Shown: positions 54,593-63,916, counted from the first letter of the stretch. The stretch: DNA of 64,000 bases from an uncultured Croceitalea sp. (GCA_947494805.1 CANLWK010000002.1:930001-994000); one strand, 5' to 3'. Program-made: numbers and translations. The notes: a model not told the origin generated them from the sequence alone.

Positions 54593-55285
54593 ATGTCCAA
54601 GAATATTTTACTTATTGGTGGTTCTCATGGAATCGGATTTGAAATGGCCAAGACACTGCATGATGAACATACAGTTTATGTAGCTTCAAGAACCAATGAA
54701 GAACTGTACAACTTGGACGTCAACTATATCAAGTTTGATGCAACGACCGATACACTTGATGAATCACAGCTTCCTAAAGAAATACATGGTTTTGCCTACT
54801 GCCCTGGTAGCATTAACTTAAAGCCATTAAAAATGCTTTCCATTGATGTTTTTAAAGAAGAAATGGAGCTCAATTTCTTTTCATTGGTCAATGTGGTCAA
54901 AGCTATCATCCCAAGAATGGCAGAAGGTTCGAGCATGGTCTTTTTCAGTACGGTCGCGGTCAGTACAGGTATGCCCTTTCATACAAGCGTGGCCGCCGCT
55001 AAAGGAGCTATTGAAGGTTTTGCCAAATCATTGGCCGCTGAATATGCACCAAAAGTCAGGGTCAACTGCATCGCACCATCATTGGTCGATACACCGCTCG
55101 CCGGAAGACTTTTGAACAATGATAAAAAGCGGGAAATGATGTCAAATCGCCACCCGTTAAAACGAGTTGGCCAAGCTGAAGATATTGCCAACTTGGCCGT
55201 ATTCTTATTGAGCGAAAAAAGCACATGGGTCACCGGTCAAGTTTTGGGCGTTGATGGTGGCATGTCAACACTGAACATATCCTAA
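54593..55285 (+). CDS. Atypical SDR lacking the catalytic tyrosine
   Basis: 230 residues with an intact NAD(P) motif (LLIGGSHGIGFEMA) and SDR C-terminus (VLGVDGGMSTLN). The Y-x-x-x-K motif is changed: the sequence is HTSVAAAKGAIEGFAKS, with Val where Tyr is expected. The Ser region (VFFSTVAVST) is present. It may bind a nucleotide without classical SDR chemistry, or use another residue. Three bases separate it from the photolyase gene. Confidence 0.87.
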   Translation: MSKNILLIGGSHGIGFEMAKTLHDEHTVYVASRTNEELYNLDVNYIKFDATTDTLDESQLPKEIHGFAYCPGSINLKPLKMLSIDVFKEEMELNFFSLVNVVKAIIPRMAEGSSMVFFSTVAVSTGMPFHTSVAAAKGAIEGFAKSLAAEYAPKVRVNCIAPSLVDTPLAGRLLNNDKKREMMSNRHPLKRVGQAEDIANLAVFLLSEKSTWVTGQVLGVDGGMSTLNIS

Positions 55286-55288
55286 TCA

Positions 55289-56593
55289 ATGGCTAAAAAA
55301 GTTTCCTTATTTTGGTTTCGTCGTGATTTGCGATTACACGATAATGTGGGGTTGTACCACGCCCTGAAGGGGAGCAGTCGGGTTCTTCCCATATTTATTT
55401 TTGACAAGGAAATTCTGGACAAGTTGCCCAAAGATGATGCACGGGTCAACTTCTTGCACAATACACTGCAGCAGCTGAATACCGAATTAAAACAAAAAAA
55501 CAAATCGGGTATTGGTATCTATAACGGAACGCCTAAAACCGTATTTAAAACGCTTTTAAAAAACTATACCGTTGATAAGGTTTACACCAATCATGACTAT
55601 GAACCCTATGCTAGAAAAAGGGATGCTCAAATAGATGAATTGCTAAAAAAAAACGGCACTCAATTTAAAACCTTTAAAGACCAGGTTATTTTTGAAAAAG
55701 AAGAAGTGGTCAAAGGTGATGGGAAGCCTTATGTAGTATATACACCGTTTAAGAACAAGTGGAAAGAAAAGTTCAATCCATCTACCGATTTGGTAGAATA
55801 TGAATTGAATTTCGACAGTTTTATTTGCGATTTACAACTACCTGATTTGAGCTTGGCCGATATCGGTTTTGAACCCGCTAGAATCAAAGTACCTGATTAT
55901 GTAGTGACCAAAGATCTGATACAAAACTATGAAGCTACCCGCAATTTTCCTGCAAAAGAAAATGGTACCTCTAGGCTAGGGCCACATTTACGTTTTGGTA
56001 CGGTATCCATCAGGAAAATGGTCAAGAAGGCCATTCAAGAAGAAAATGAGGTTTTTTGGAGCGAGTTGATATGGCGGGAGTTCTTTATGCAGATTTTATG
56101 GCACTTTCCCTATACTTATAAAGAAGCGTTCAAGCCAAAGTACGATCGCATCGAATGGCGAAACAATGAGGCAGAGTTTGAGAAATGGAAAAATGGTCAA
56201 ACTGGTTATGCCCTAGTAGACGCCGGTATGCGCGAACTCAACCAAACAGGCTACATGCACAATCGTGTGCGTATGCTGGTCGCTAGTTTTTTGTGCAAAC
56301 ACCTATTGATTGACTGGCGTTGGGGAGAGACATATTTTGCAGAAAAACTTTTAGATTATGACATGAGCGCGAATGTAGGCAACTGGCAATGGGCTTCGGG
56401 CAGTGGCGTTGATGCGGCTCCTTACTTTAGAATTTTCAATCCCATGACCCAAGTTGACAAGTTCGACAAACAAAAAGAATACATCAACAAGTGGGTGCCC
56501 GAACTGCAAGAACTCACCTACCCCACCAAAATGGTCGATCACAAAATGGCACGTGAACGCTGTCTAAAGATTTATAAAGAGGCCATAGGATGA
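55289..56593 (+). CDS. Cryptochrome/deoxyribodipyrimidine photolyase family protein
   Basis: 434 residues: N-terminal alpha/beta antenna domain (SLFWFRRDLRLHDNVGLYHAL) and C-terminal FAD domain (GTSRLGPHLRFGTVSIR, WREFFMQILW, LVDAGMRELNQTGYMHNRVR, DYDMSANVGNWQWASGSGVD). These motifs are those of class I CPD photolyases. It repairs UV dimers with light. It ends an SRPBCC-SDR-photolyase operon; the next gene, an amidohydrolase, has its own promoter candidate inside the 3' end region. Confidence 0.92.
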   Translation: MAKKVSLFWFRRDLRLHDNVGLYHALKGSSRVLPIFIFDKEILDKLPKDDARVNFLHNTLQQLNTELKQKNKSGIGIYNGTPKTVFKTLLKNYTVDKVYTNHDYEPYARKRDAQIDELLKKNGTQFKTFKDQVIFEKEEVVKGDGKPYVVYTPFKNKWKEKFNPSTDLVEYELNFDSFICDLQLPDLSLADIGFEPARIKVPDYVVTKDLIQNYEATRNFPAKENGTSRLGPHLRFGTVSIRKMVKKAIQEENEVFWSELIWREFFMQILWHFPYTYKEAFKPKYDRIEWRNNEAEFEKWKNGQTGYALVDAGMRELNQTGYMHNRVRMLVASFLCKHLLIDWRWGETYFAEKLLDYDMSANVGNWQWASGSGVDAAPYFRIFNPMTQVDKFDKQKEYINKWVPELQELTYPTKMVDHKMARERCLKIYKEAIG

Positions 56594-56745
56594 GGCCATA
56601 CCCTCAAAATAGGCAATTTGACGGTCATTTCTTTACATGTTTTGCAACGCACATCGGCATCTGGTCAAATCATAACCGTATGTTTTGTCTAAATCAAGTT
56701 TCAGTATCTTTAAGCGTAAGAATTACCAACCTAAAGAGCATAACA

Positions 56746-58173
56746 ATGAAAAAACATGTTTTACTAATCACCTTTTTGGCCCTAAGTATTTCCATCAGCG
56801 CACAAAAGATGAACTCAAATAAAAAAGCCGTCATTGCATCTGTTGAAAACCACAAAGAACAACTTATCAAAATCAGTGATTCCATTTGGGCCTTGGCTGA
56901 AACCGCTTTTAATGAAACCGGCTCTTCAAAAGTATTGGCCGATTATGCAGAAAAAAATGGACTTAAGGTTACCCGTGGCGTTGCGGATATTCCAACGGCA
57001 TTTACGGCCACCTACGGTTCAGGAAGTCCAGTTATCAGTATTTTGGGTGAATTTGATGCCCTTCCCGGGCTTTCTCAAAAAATAAGCCCTAAGAAAGAAC
57101 CGCTGAAACCTGATGCCGCCGGTCATGGATGTGGGCACAATATGTTCGGTACCGCCAGTCTTGGAGCTGCTATCGCCATAAAAGAACTAATGGAAGCTGG
57201 TAAAATAAAAGGTACAGTGAAGTTCTTGGGCACTCCGGCAGAAGAAAAATATTTCGCCAAAGTGTGGATGGTCAAGGCCGGCCTTTGGAATGATGTTGAT
57301 GTAAACATTAGTTGGCATCCAGGTTCCAGTATTGAGGCCGATGTACAAAGTGGACTATCGCTCATTGATTTTATTGTGGAGTTTCACGGACAGGCGGCGC
57401 ATGCCTCAGCGGACCCATGGAATGGACGTAGTGCCTCTGATGCCCTTGAACTATATACAAACGGTATAAACTACTATAGAGAACATATTTTACCAAGCTC
57501 ACGTATTCACTATCATATTCAAGATGGTGGACAAGTGGTCAATGTTGTACCCGACTATGCCAAACTTTGGGTTCGGGTACGTGACCCAAAGCGTAAAGTG
57601 ATGTTGCCTACCTATGAGCGTGTCAAAGCTATGGCAGAAGGTGCTGCGATCATGGCCAATGTAGACTATGAAATTTCATTGGTCTCTGGCATCTATGAGA
57701 CTTTGGTCAACCGTTCTGGTGGCGAAATCATGCAGAAGAACTTAGAATTATTGGGCCCCATTGGCTATACCGATGAAGAAACAACTTTTGGCAAGGCCAT
57801 TCAAAAAGCTACAGGAAAACCAGAAATTGGTATGGACAGTAAGATTTACCCCTTGCGAGAAACCCTAGAGACCCCGGGTGGTGGGTCTACGGACGTGGGC
57901 GATGTTAGTTGGAATGTACCCAACATCAATCTCGGGGTCACGGTGGCGCCTAAAGATACCCCTTGGCATTCATGGGCCGTTGTGGCTTGCGGTGCCATGA
58001 GCATTGGCCATAAAGGTATGGTCTACGCTTCAAAAGCTATGTCCATGACCATGGTTGACCTTTTTGAAAACCAAAAATTAATAGATAAGGTCACCGAAGA
58101 ATTTAAAATGAGAAAGGGCGATGAAGTCTATGAGCCCATGATTGACGGCCCTCCACCGATTGGAGAAAACTAA
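56746..58173 (+). CDS. M20 family amidohydrolase (AbgB-like), exported
   Basis: 475 residues from ATG 56746, which follows a -7 box TATCTTTA at 56704-56711; the long upstream extension has no support. Signal peptide (LLITFLALSISISAQ). M20 zinc site: DAAGHGCGHN, GTPAEEKYFAK and ISWHPGSS, and the dimerization domain FIVEFHGQAAHAS. Related to aminobenzoyl-glutamate hydrolase subunit B and amidohydrolases of that type; the true substrate is unknown. Confidence 0.88.
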   Translation: MKKHVLLITFLALSISISAQKMNSNKKAVIASVENHKEQLIKISDSIWALAETAFNETGSSKVLADYAEKNGLKVTRGVADIPTAFTATYGSGSPVISILGEFDALPGLSQKISPKKEPLKPDAAGHGCGHNMFGTASLGAAIAIKELMEAGKIKGTVKFLGTPAEEKYFAKVWMVKAGLWNDVDVNISWHPGSSIEADVQSGLSLIDFIVEFHGQAAHASADPWNGRSASDALELYTNGINYYREHILPSSRIHYHIQDGGQVVNVVPDYAKLWVRVRDPKRKVMLPTYERVKAMAEGAAIMANVDYEISLVSGIYETLVNRSGGEIMQKNLELLGPIGYTDEETTFGKAIQKATGKPEIGMDSKIYPLRETLETPGGGSTDVGDVSWNVPNINLGVTVAPKDTPWHSWAVVACGAMSIGHKGMVYASKAMSMTMVDLFENQKLIDKVTEEFKMRKGDEVYEPMIDGPPPIGEN

Positions 58174-58189
58174 GAAACCAAAAATTGCT

Positions 58190-58357
58190 ATGTTCAGATT
58201 GTTCAAAAAGAAAACAGAGGTAGAAAAATTACAAGAGAAGTATCAAAAGCTCATGAAGGAAGCTTTTGAACTGTCAAAAATAAACAGAACGGAAAGTGAC
58301 AATAAATATGCAGAAGCCGATGAAGTGCAAAAACAAATTGACGCACTTACGCCATAA
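58190..58357 (+). CDS. Lacal_2735-type small protein
   Basis: 55 residues from ATG 58190: MFRLFKKKTEVEKLQEKYQK and a single charged coiled-coil helix, ending EADEVQKQIDALTP. This matches, from memory, a small conserved flavobacterial protein with no known role. Its last 38 bases overlap the next gene in another frame. Confidence 0.8.
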   Translation: MFRLFKKKTEVEKLQEKYQKLMKEAFELSKINRTESDNKYAEADEVQKQIDALTP

Positions 58358-59231
58358 TACAACAATCTTATTTGTTATACTCCTTTTTTCGGTTGGCCAT
58401 GCCCAAGACAACCCCTTGTCCGGTTTCGAGCCTTTAATGGATAAAACCTGGTATGCCGAAGGCAACTGGGGCGATGGTTCTAAATTTAAGCAAGAGATAA
58501 CTTTCAAATATGGATTGGACAGCACAGTAGTATTCACTGAAGCCAAAGGATTTGCCGATCGGCAGCAGACCAAGTATGGGGATAGAAACCATGGTATTCG
58601 AAGGTTTGATGTTGCAGATGGCAAATTACATTTTTGGGAGTTTGATGTCTTTGGAGGACTTACCCAAGGAGAGGTGACTTTCAATGACAAAAACATCATC
58701 TACACCTACAATTATCAAGGAGCAGCGGTAACCGATGCATGGGAATACGTCAATGCCAACACCTATAATTTTAAGGTAGGCAATTGGTCTGATGGAAAAT
58801 GGAACCAAATCTATTTAGAAACCCAGTTCAAAGCACTAAATGATGGCTTTGACTATCATTTTGACCATCAATCATTAGTGGTTACCAATTTGATAGCTAC
58901 CGGTGATTTCTATCGTGACGTCTTAAAGTTGGCAGAAATTCCGGATCCAAATCGCGCACTTGGACTAAGGCGGTTTCAGGTTCGTGGCAATACGCAATTA
59001 CATCTTGTAAAAAAAGATGGTATTGAGTTTAAAAAAGACAAGGATATTCACTTATGTCTATCGACCCAAGATCTAGAAGGCGTGATTGAACACTTAATGG
59101 CCAAAGGCGTTGATTTTTATGACCGGTCAAGTAGTAAAGGTTCAGTCACCGTTAGCAGTGATGGTGTACAACAGATTTACCTGCAAGACCCTGACGGGTA
59201 TTGGGTAGAGATCAATACCGGCAAGCATTAA
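58320..59231 (+). CDS. Exported protein with VOC/glyoxalase-like C-terminal domain
   Basis: 303 residues from ATG 58320 (signal peptide TTILFVILLFSVGHAQ; two further upstream ATGs are possible). N-terminal half is a lipocalin-like domain (LMDKTWYAEGNWGDGSKFKQ, KLHFWEFDVFGGLTQGEVTF). C-terminal half from about 185 is one VOC domain (VVTNLIATGDFYRDVLKLAE, LHLVKKDG, QIYLQDPDGYWVEIN). The second metal His positions are not obvious, so catalysis is uncertain. Confidence 0.78.
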   Translation: MKCKNKLTHLRHNTTILFVILLFSVGHAQDNPLSGFEPLMDKTWYAEGNWGDGSKFKQEITFKYGLDSTVVFTEAKGFADRQQTKYGDRNHGIRRFDVADGKLHFWEFDVFGGLTQGEVTFNDKNIIYTYNYQGAAVTDAWEYVNANTYNFKVGNWSDGKWNQIYLETQFKALNDGFDYHFDHQSLVVTNLIATGDFYRDVLKLAEIPDPNRALGLRRFQVRGNTQLHLVKKDGIEFKKDKDIHLCLSTQDLEGVIEHLMAKGVDFYDRSSSKGSVTVSSDGVQQIYLQDPDGYWVEINTGKH

Positions 59232-59299
59232 AAAATCGATTTTTCTAACCAGATACGCTGTACTTTGATTAGAGAAAACAAAACCTCAAAATATAAACC

Positions 59300-60301
59300 A
59301 TGAGCAACGCAATTATACAGACCATACCCTTAGGATTTCCCTGGCAAACACAAGACCCTTTTCTATTTTGTGTCTATCATTTAGACCATTATCCCAAGGG
59401 CAATGGCGAAATGGGCCCTGACCCAAAGCTTTTAGAGGGTCGAAACATCGGAAATGACTTTACCATTAAAGATGGGTGGCGTATGTACCATGGATCGACC
59501 ATTCCTGGGTTTCCATACCACCCCCATCGTGGGTTTGAAACCATTACCATTGTCAACAAAGGGTATTGTGACCATTCAGACTCATTAGGGGCTGCTGGCC
59601 GTTTTGGTGAGGGTGACGTACAATGGATGACCGCTGGTAGTGGCGTACAGCATTCTGAAATGTTTCCTTTACTTAATGATGATGCTGAGAATCCGTTAGA
59701 GCTTTTTCAAATATGGCTGAATCTGCCCAAAGCTGATAAATTCACGGCACCCCATTTTAAAATGTTATGGCATGAAGACATTCCTGTTGTACAAACGGAA
59801 AATGCGCGGATCAAGGTCATTGCCGGAAGTTTTAACGGTCACCAAGCCAATGATCCCGCGCCAAATTCATGGGCTGCAAATACTGACAATGAAGTTGCCA
59901 TTTGGAATATTCACGTTAAGGAAGAATCGGAGTTCACCTTACCAAAAGCGACCACCGAAGTTTCAAGGACCCTATATTTTTATGAAGGTTCTGAGGTTTA
60001 CTTCGGAGAACGGAAAGTGAATCCGAATTTTGGTATTGTACTGGATGCTACGCAAGAAGTTACTTTTAAAACTGGCACAAAGGAGGCACATTTTTTAATG
60101 CTGCAGGGCAAACCTATCAACGAACCAGTGGCCAAATATGGTCCCTTTGTCATGAACACTGATGAAGAAATACAAAAGGCCATGGACGAATACCGTTTGA
60201 CCCAATTTGGGGGTTGGCCTTGGCCCTATCCTGATAATGTGCATGACAAGCAAAAAGGGCGTTTCGCAAAGTATCCGGATGGAAAACTGGTAGAGAAATG
60301 A
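59300..60301 (+). CDS. Pirin family protein (bicupin)
   Basis: 333 residues, cytosolic. Cupin metal site YHPHRGFETITIVNKGYCDH and HSEMFP, and the GEGDVQWMTAGSGVQHSEM segment typical of pirins. The C-terminal pirin domain follows (YFYEGSEVYFGERK, HFLMLQGKPINEPVAKYGPF). Some members are quercetinases; activity cannot be assigned from this sequence. Confidence 0.9.
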   Translation: MSNAIIQTIPLGFPWQTQDPFLFCVYHLDHYPKGNGEMGPDPKLLEGRNIGNDFTIKDGWRMYHGSTIPGFPYHPHRGFETITIVNKGYCDHSDSLGAAGRFGEGDVQWMTAGSGVQHSEMFPLLNDDAENPLELFQIWLNLPKADKFTAPHFKMLWHEDIPVVQTENARIKVIAGSFNGHQANDPAPNSWAANTDNEVAIWNIHVKEESEFTLPKATTEVSRTLYFYEGSEVYFGERKVNPNFGIVLDATQEVTFKTGTKEAHFLMLQGKPINEPVAKYGPFVMNTDEEIQKAMDEYRLTQFGGWPWPYPDNVHDKQKGRFAKYPDGKLVEK

Positions 60302-60639
60302 AATTAACCTTTAACTCACGGCCAATTACAATATGTTCTGAGGCCAATGGGTTTCAATTTTCCAACCATTTTTGAACTGGTGGACACGGAACCACGCAAT
60401 GGTTTGAATCTGTCACGTGATGGGCAACCCATCAAATCTGGCAACTCCATAAATCATTTTTGTTTAATAGTAATACACTGCTATTTCATACAAACAACTA
60501 TCATAAATATGCTCATAACGCCATTAAAATAAAGAAAAAGCTATTACAAATTGCTTTTCGTCAATTTTCCTTATCAAAATTTAGTGTTAAACAAAATTTG
60601 AATTATATTTAAAATTCAATCACCAATAACAGCTATATC
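60302..60639 (+). other. Intergenic stretch before the BLUF gene
   Basis: A 61-codon frame at 60347-60532 has no domain or start signal and is not accepted as a gene. Near the end are two CAAAATTT repeats (60575 and 60592, 17 bp apart), TTAAACAA at 60588-60595, also seen before the photolyase operon, and a -7 box TATATTTA at 60604-60611. Confidence 0.45.
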
Positions 60640-61065
60640 ATGTATTCGCTTGTTTACCGTTCGGTTGCAGATGATTCTTTTGTTCTACCAGAAATCTATA
60701 GTATGCTTAGCAACGCAAAAGAATACAATATCGAGCATGGAATCACTGGTTGCCTCTTGTACCACAATTCACATTTTATTCAGCTCCTAGAGGGTGAAGA
60801 AGAGGAAGTCAACGAGCTGTTCCAAAAAATTTCGAAAGACCCAAGGCATCACAGTGTCGAAATCATTGAGAAGGAAAACAATGGTGAACGGCTCTTCAAT
60901 ACTTGGAGTATGGCCTTTCACGATTATGGTCAAAATGGACATTCTGCACACTTAAAAATGGGTCAAATTGATTCTTTCATCAACCAATCGAATGTTTTTG
61001 AACATAAGAACAAACTGGTGTTACCTTTTTTCTCTAATGTGAAGGAAATTCTTTTTTCAAACTAA
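60640..61065 (+). CDS. BLUF domain photoreceptor
   Basis: 141 residues, a short BLUF protein with almost no C-terminal output part. The flavin-site residues have the spacing of AppA: Tyr6, Asn30, Gln48, Trp89 and Met91 (offsets 24, 42, 83 and 85). It should sense blue light through bound FAD and act on a partner protein. The next gene, a membrane protein, starts in the same frame six bases after its stop, which suggests a functional link. Confidence 0.93.
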   Translation: MYSLVYRSVADDSFVLPEIYSMLSNAKEYNIEHGITGCLLYHNSHFIQLLEGEEEEVNELFQKISKDPRHHSVEIIEKENNGERLFNTWSMAFHDYGQNGHSAHLKMGQIDSFINQSNVFEHKNKLVLPFFSNVKEILFSN

Positions 61066-61071
61066 GTCTGC

Positions 61072-61500
61072 TTGTATAACGTCGCAATATTAATTTTTGA
61101 CACAGGTGTTTTTGTACTTGTTTGGTTGGTACAGCTGGTAATCTATCCGAGTTTTTGTCACTACACATCAGATATGCTCAAAAACTGGCACAAGGTGTAT
61201 ACCAAAAGAGTCACGTTTGTGGTATTGCCCTTGATGTTAGGTCAACTGTTGTTCAATCTTTTCAATGTAATATCAGCATTTTCAGCTTTAAACATGTTCA
61301 AGCTACTACTGATAATCACCACTTGGCTACTTACATTTGGTATTTTTATACCCTTACATGCCGCGGTGGATAAGGCAATGGGTAAAGAGTTGAACCCTCT
61401 CACCAAAAAACTGGTACAAAAAAACTGGTACCGTACCTTAATCTGGTCAGTTGTATTCTTAATTGCGGTATTTCAGGTTGTTATACCCTATCGATTTTAG
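61072..61500 (+). CDS. Four-helix membrane protein downstream of BLUF
   Basis: 142 residues from TTG; only GTC and TGC separate this TTG from the BLUF stop codon in the same frame, so no earlier start exists. Four membrane segments (VAILIFDTGVFVLVWLVQLV, FVVLPLMLGQLLFNLFNVIS, LLLIITTWLLTFGIFIPLHA, LIWSVVFLIAVFQVVIPY). No named family. Its last 20 bases overlap murA on the other strand. Position suggests it could be the partner of the BLUF protein. Confidence 0.78.
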   Translation: MYNVAILIFDTGVFVLVWLVQLVIYPSFCHYTSDMLKNWHKVYTKRVTFVVLPLMLGQLLFNLFNVISAFSALNMFKLLLIITTWLLTFGIFIPLHAAVDKAMGKELNPLTKKLVQKNWYRTLIWSVVFLIAVFQVVIPYRF

Positions 61501-62788
61501 CCCCAATGGCGCGCAAACGCTCATCGATACTTTCGTAACCACGGTCAATCTGTTCAATGTTATGAATAGTTGATGTTCCCTTGGCCGATAAAGCAGCAAT
61601 CAATAGTGATACACCGGCTCTAATATCAGGTGAAGTCATCACTGTGGCCTTTAGGGTCGATTGAAAATTGTGTCCTATTACAGTGGCACGGTGCGGGTCA
61701 CAAAGAATAATTTTAGCACCCATATCCAAAAGTTTGTCCACAAAGAACAAGCGGCTTTCGAACATTTTTTGATGAATGACCACTTCACCCTTCGCCTGTA
61801 TGGCCACAACGAGCAAAATACTTAATAGATCAGGCGTGAGTCCGGGCCATGGCGCATCTGCTATGGTCAAAATAGACCCATCAATGTAGTTTTGCACTTG
61901 ATAGCCCTTTTCATGCCTGGGTATGTAGATATCATCGCCCTTACGTTCTAATTGTATTCCGAGTTTTTGAAAAGCGGTCGGTATTTGGCCCAAATCGTCC
62001 CAACTTACATTTTTGATGGTCAATTCACTTTTGGTCATTGCGGCAAGGCCGATCCAACTGCCAATTTCAATCATGTCAGGCAACATGGTATGTTCAGTAC
62101 CGCCCAAGGTGTCCACACCTTCGATGACCAATAGGTTTGAACCGATGCCACTGATTTTGGCACCCATACGCACCAACATCTTGCACAATTGTTGTAAATA
62201 AGGCTCACAAGCCGCATTGTAGATGGTTGTGGTCCCTTCTGCAAGTACGGCGGCCATCACAATGTTGGCAGTTCCGGTAACAGAAGCCTCATCTAAGAGC
62301 ATGTAGGTGCCCTTTAATTTTTTCGCCTCCACACCATAAAAATGTTCTTCTCGATTGTAACGGAACTTTGCCCCCAATTTAATGAAGCCCTCAAAATGTG
62401 TGTCTAAGCGTCTACGGCCTATTTTATCACCTCCGGGCTTGGGAATGTACCCTTGGCCAAATCGTGCCAGTAATGGGCCGACCAGCATTATGGAGCCACG
62501 TAGGCCACGACCATCTTGTTTAAATTGTTCTGATTGTAGATACTCTAGGTTGATATCATCAGACTTGAACGTATAAGAGCCCTTGCCCCTTTTTTGAATT
62601 TTGACGCCCAAATCTTCTAAGAGTGCAATCAATTTGTTGACATCGACGATGTCGGGTATATTGTGAATGGTAACTTTTTCTGCTGTCAATAAAACTGCGC
62701 AAAGAATTTGAAGTGCTTCGTTTTTTGCGCCTTGTGGGGTGATTTCTCCTTTTAATTGGTGACCACCCTCAATTCTAAATGTTCCCAT
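61481..62788 (-). CDS. murA: UDP-N-acetylglucosamine 1-carboxyvinyltransferase
   Basis: 435 residues, the usual MurA length. Lys22 (GAKNEA) and the DGRGLRGS and LVPDMIE-like regions (MLPDMIEIGSWIGLA) are intact. It transfers enolpyruvate to UDP-GlcNAc in the first committed step of peptidoglycan synthesis. The loop residue equal to E. coli Cys115 is Asp121 (PGGDKIGRRRLDTH), a change known in other groups to prevent fosfomycin alkylation. Downstream of DUF4290 with 20 bases between. Confidence 0.95.
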   Translation of the reverse strand: MGTFRIEGGHQLKGEITPQGAKNEALQILCAVLLTAEKVTIHNIPDIVDVNKLIALLEDLGVKIQKRGKGSYTFKSDDINLEYLQSEQFKQDGRGLRGSIMLVGPLLARFGQGYIPKPGGDKIGRRRLDTHFEGFIKLGAKFRYNREEHFYGVEAKKLKGTYMLLDEASVTGTANIVMAAVLAEGTTTIYNAACEPYLQQLCKMLVRMGAKISGIGSNLLVIEGVDTLGGTEHTMLPDMIEIGSWIGLAAMTKSELTIKNVSWDDLGQIPTAFQKLGIQLERKGDDIYIPRHEKGYQVQNYIDGSILTIADAPWPGLTPDLLSILLVVAIQAKGEVVIHQKMFESRLFFVDKLLDMGAKIILCDPHRATVIGHNFQSTLKATVMTSPDIRAGVSLLIAALSAKGTSTIHNIEQIDRGYESIDERLRAIGAKIDRV

Positions 62789-62808
62789 TTAAAGTCTTAT
62801 GTAAGAAA

Positions 62809-63459
62809 TTAGTATCTCTTTTTACCTCTGTTACTACGTTGGCCCTTTTTACTGGTATGGTTTCGGTTTGATTTTTGAATGCGGTTCTTCAAAAATTGAC
62901 TGCTCTCCGTAAGGTTTTCCCCATCTGGTGCCAAATCGATCTCTCCGTCGCTCAATTCTTTCAAATGTGCAAAAATTGCCGAATCCTCAACCGTATCTTT
63001 GTTCCAGTTCAGATAGCACTTTTTCATGTGGTTGGCAATGGCATATTCCAATCCGTCACGTAAATCACCTTTCTCCCACTTTACGGCAACATCAATCATT
63101 CTTTTGATGTTGTTGCCATAAAAGCGATATTTCGGATGGTTCTGCGGATATTCCAACGGCTCAGGCCGTTGCTGCAGTACTTCTTTTGATGTAATGGGAA
63201 AGGGCGAATCAACATCCAATTTAAAATCGGACATGATAAACAACTGATCCCAAAGTTTATGTTGAAAATCGGGCACATCGCGCAAATGGGGCTGTAAATT
63301 TCCCATTACACTGATAATGGCCTTGGCTATTTTATTTCGTTCTTCTCTATCTTCAATGGATACCGCGTGGTCTACCATTTTTTGAAAATGACGTCCGTAC
63401 TCTGGTATGATCAAATGCGCACGCTCTGTATTGTATTCTAAAGTTTCTACTGGATTCAA
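62809..63459 (-). CDS. DUF4290 domain protein
   Basis: 216 residues from TTG 63459 (NPVETLEYNTERAHL follows the start), the N-terminus I recall for this family. An earlier TTG at 63513 lies within a TATTTTG sequence that may be the promoter, so it is less likely. Helical and soluble with a basic, low-complexity tail (SNRNHTSKKGQRSNRGKKRY). Function unknown; conserved next to murA in flavobacteria from memory. Confidence 0.85.
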   Translation of the reverse strand: MNPVETLEYNTERAHLIIPEYGRHFQKMVDHAVSIEDREERNKIAKAIISVMGNLQPHLRDVPDFQHKLWDQLFIMSDFKLDVDSPFPITSKEVLQQRPEPLEYPQNHPKYRFYGNNIKRMIDVAVKWEKGDLRDGLEYAIANHMKKCYLNWNKDTVEDSAIFAHLKELSDGEIDLAPDGENLTESSQFLKNRIQKSNRNHTSKKGQRSNRGKKRY

Positions 63460-63543
63460 ACTGGAAAGTTTATTAATTAGTATTCGCAGGAAGTAGCTGC
63501 TTAACGCCCGCAAAATACTAAAATTATACTAGTCTTAATGGGT

Positions 63544-63831
63544 TTATAACGAAATTAGGCCCTCAATATGCGATACGGCCTTATACTTTTCAATGACCGC
63601 GTCAGGATTTTTCATGTTCACGGTAACCGAAATACTGGTGTAGGTGCCCTTTTTTGATTGTTTTGATTCTAATACCGCTCCCGGAATATCGAAAACCTTT
63701 TTGATTTCAGCAGTTTTGTCATCATCAGTGGGCACAATGAACTTATAAAGGTAATTTGACGGCCATTTACCATTTTCGAGCAATTGTTCTTTTAATCTCG
63801 AATAAAACTCTTCTGATTGCTTCTCGTTCAT
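63544..63831 (-). CDS. DUF493 family protein
   Basis: 95 residues, a small ferredoxin-like alpha/beta protein (YLYKFIVPTDDDKTAEIKKV, GTYTSISVTVNMKNPDAVIE), matching the YbeD/DUF493 family, thought to be regulatory. The -7 box TATATTTG (minus strand, 63845-63852) lies 13 bases before the ATG. Confidence 0.87.
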   Translation of the reverse strand: MNEKQSEEFYSRLKEQLLENGKWPSNYLYKFIVPTDDDKTAEIKKVFDIPGAVLESKQSKKGTYTSISVTVNMKNPDAVIEKYKAVSHIEGLISL

Positions 63832-63844
63832 GGGCTATTTTTTA

Positions 63845-63852
63845 CAAATATA
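63845..63852 (-). promoter_or_regulatory. -7 box of the DUF493 gene
   Basis: Minus-strand TATATTTG, a full match to TANNTTTG, 13 bases before the ATG at 63831. Confidence 0.5.
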
Positions 63853-63916
63853 ACCCGTCTAAAATCAATATTTTTGCCATGGCGATAATTATTGACCCCA
63901 TCTTAAAATTTAGTTT

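Noticed and set aside
60347-60532. A 61-codon frame between pirin and BLUF genes
   Set aside because: No recognisable motif, no promoter or overlap with neighbours, and low-complexity C-terminal part.
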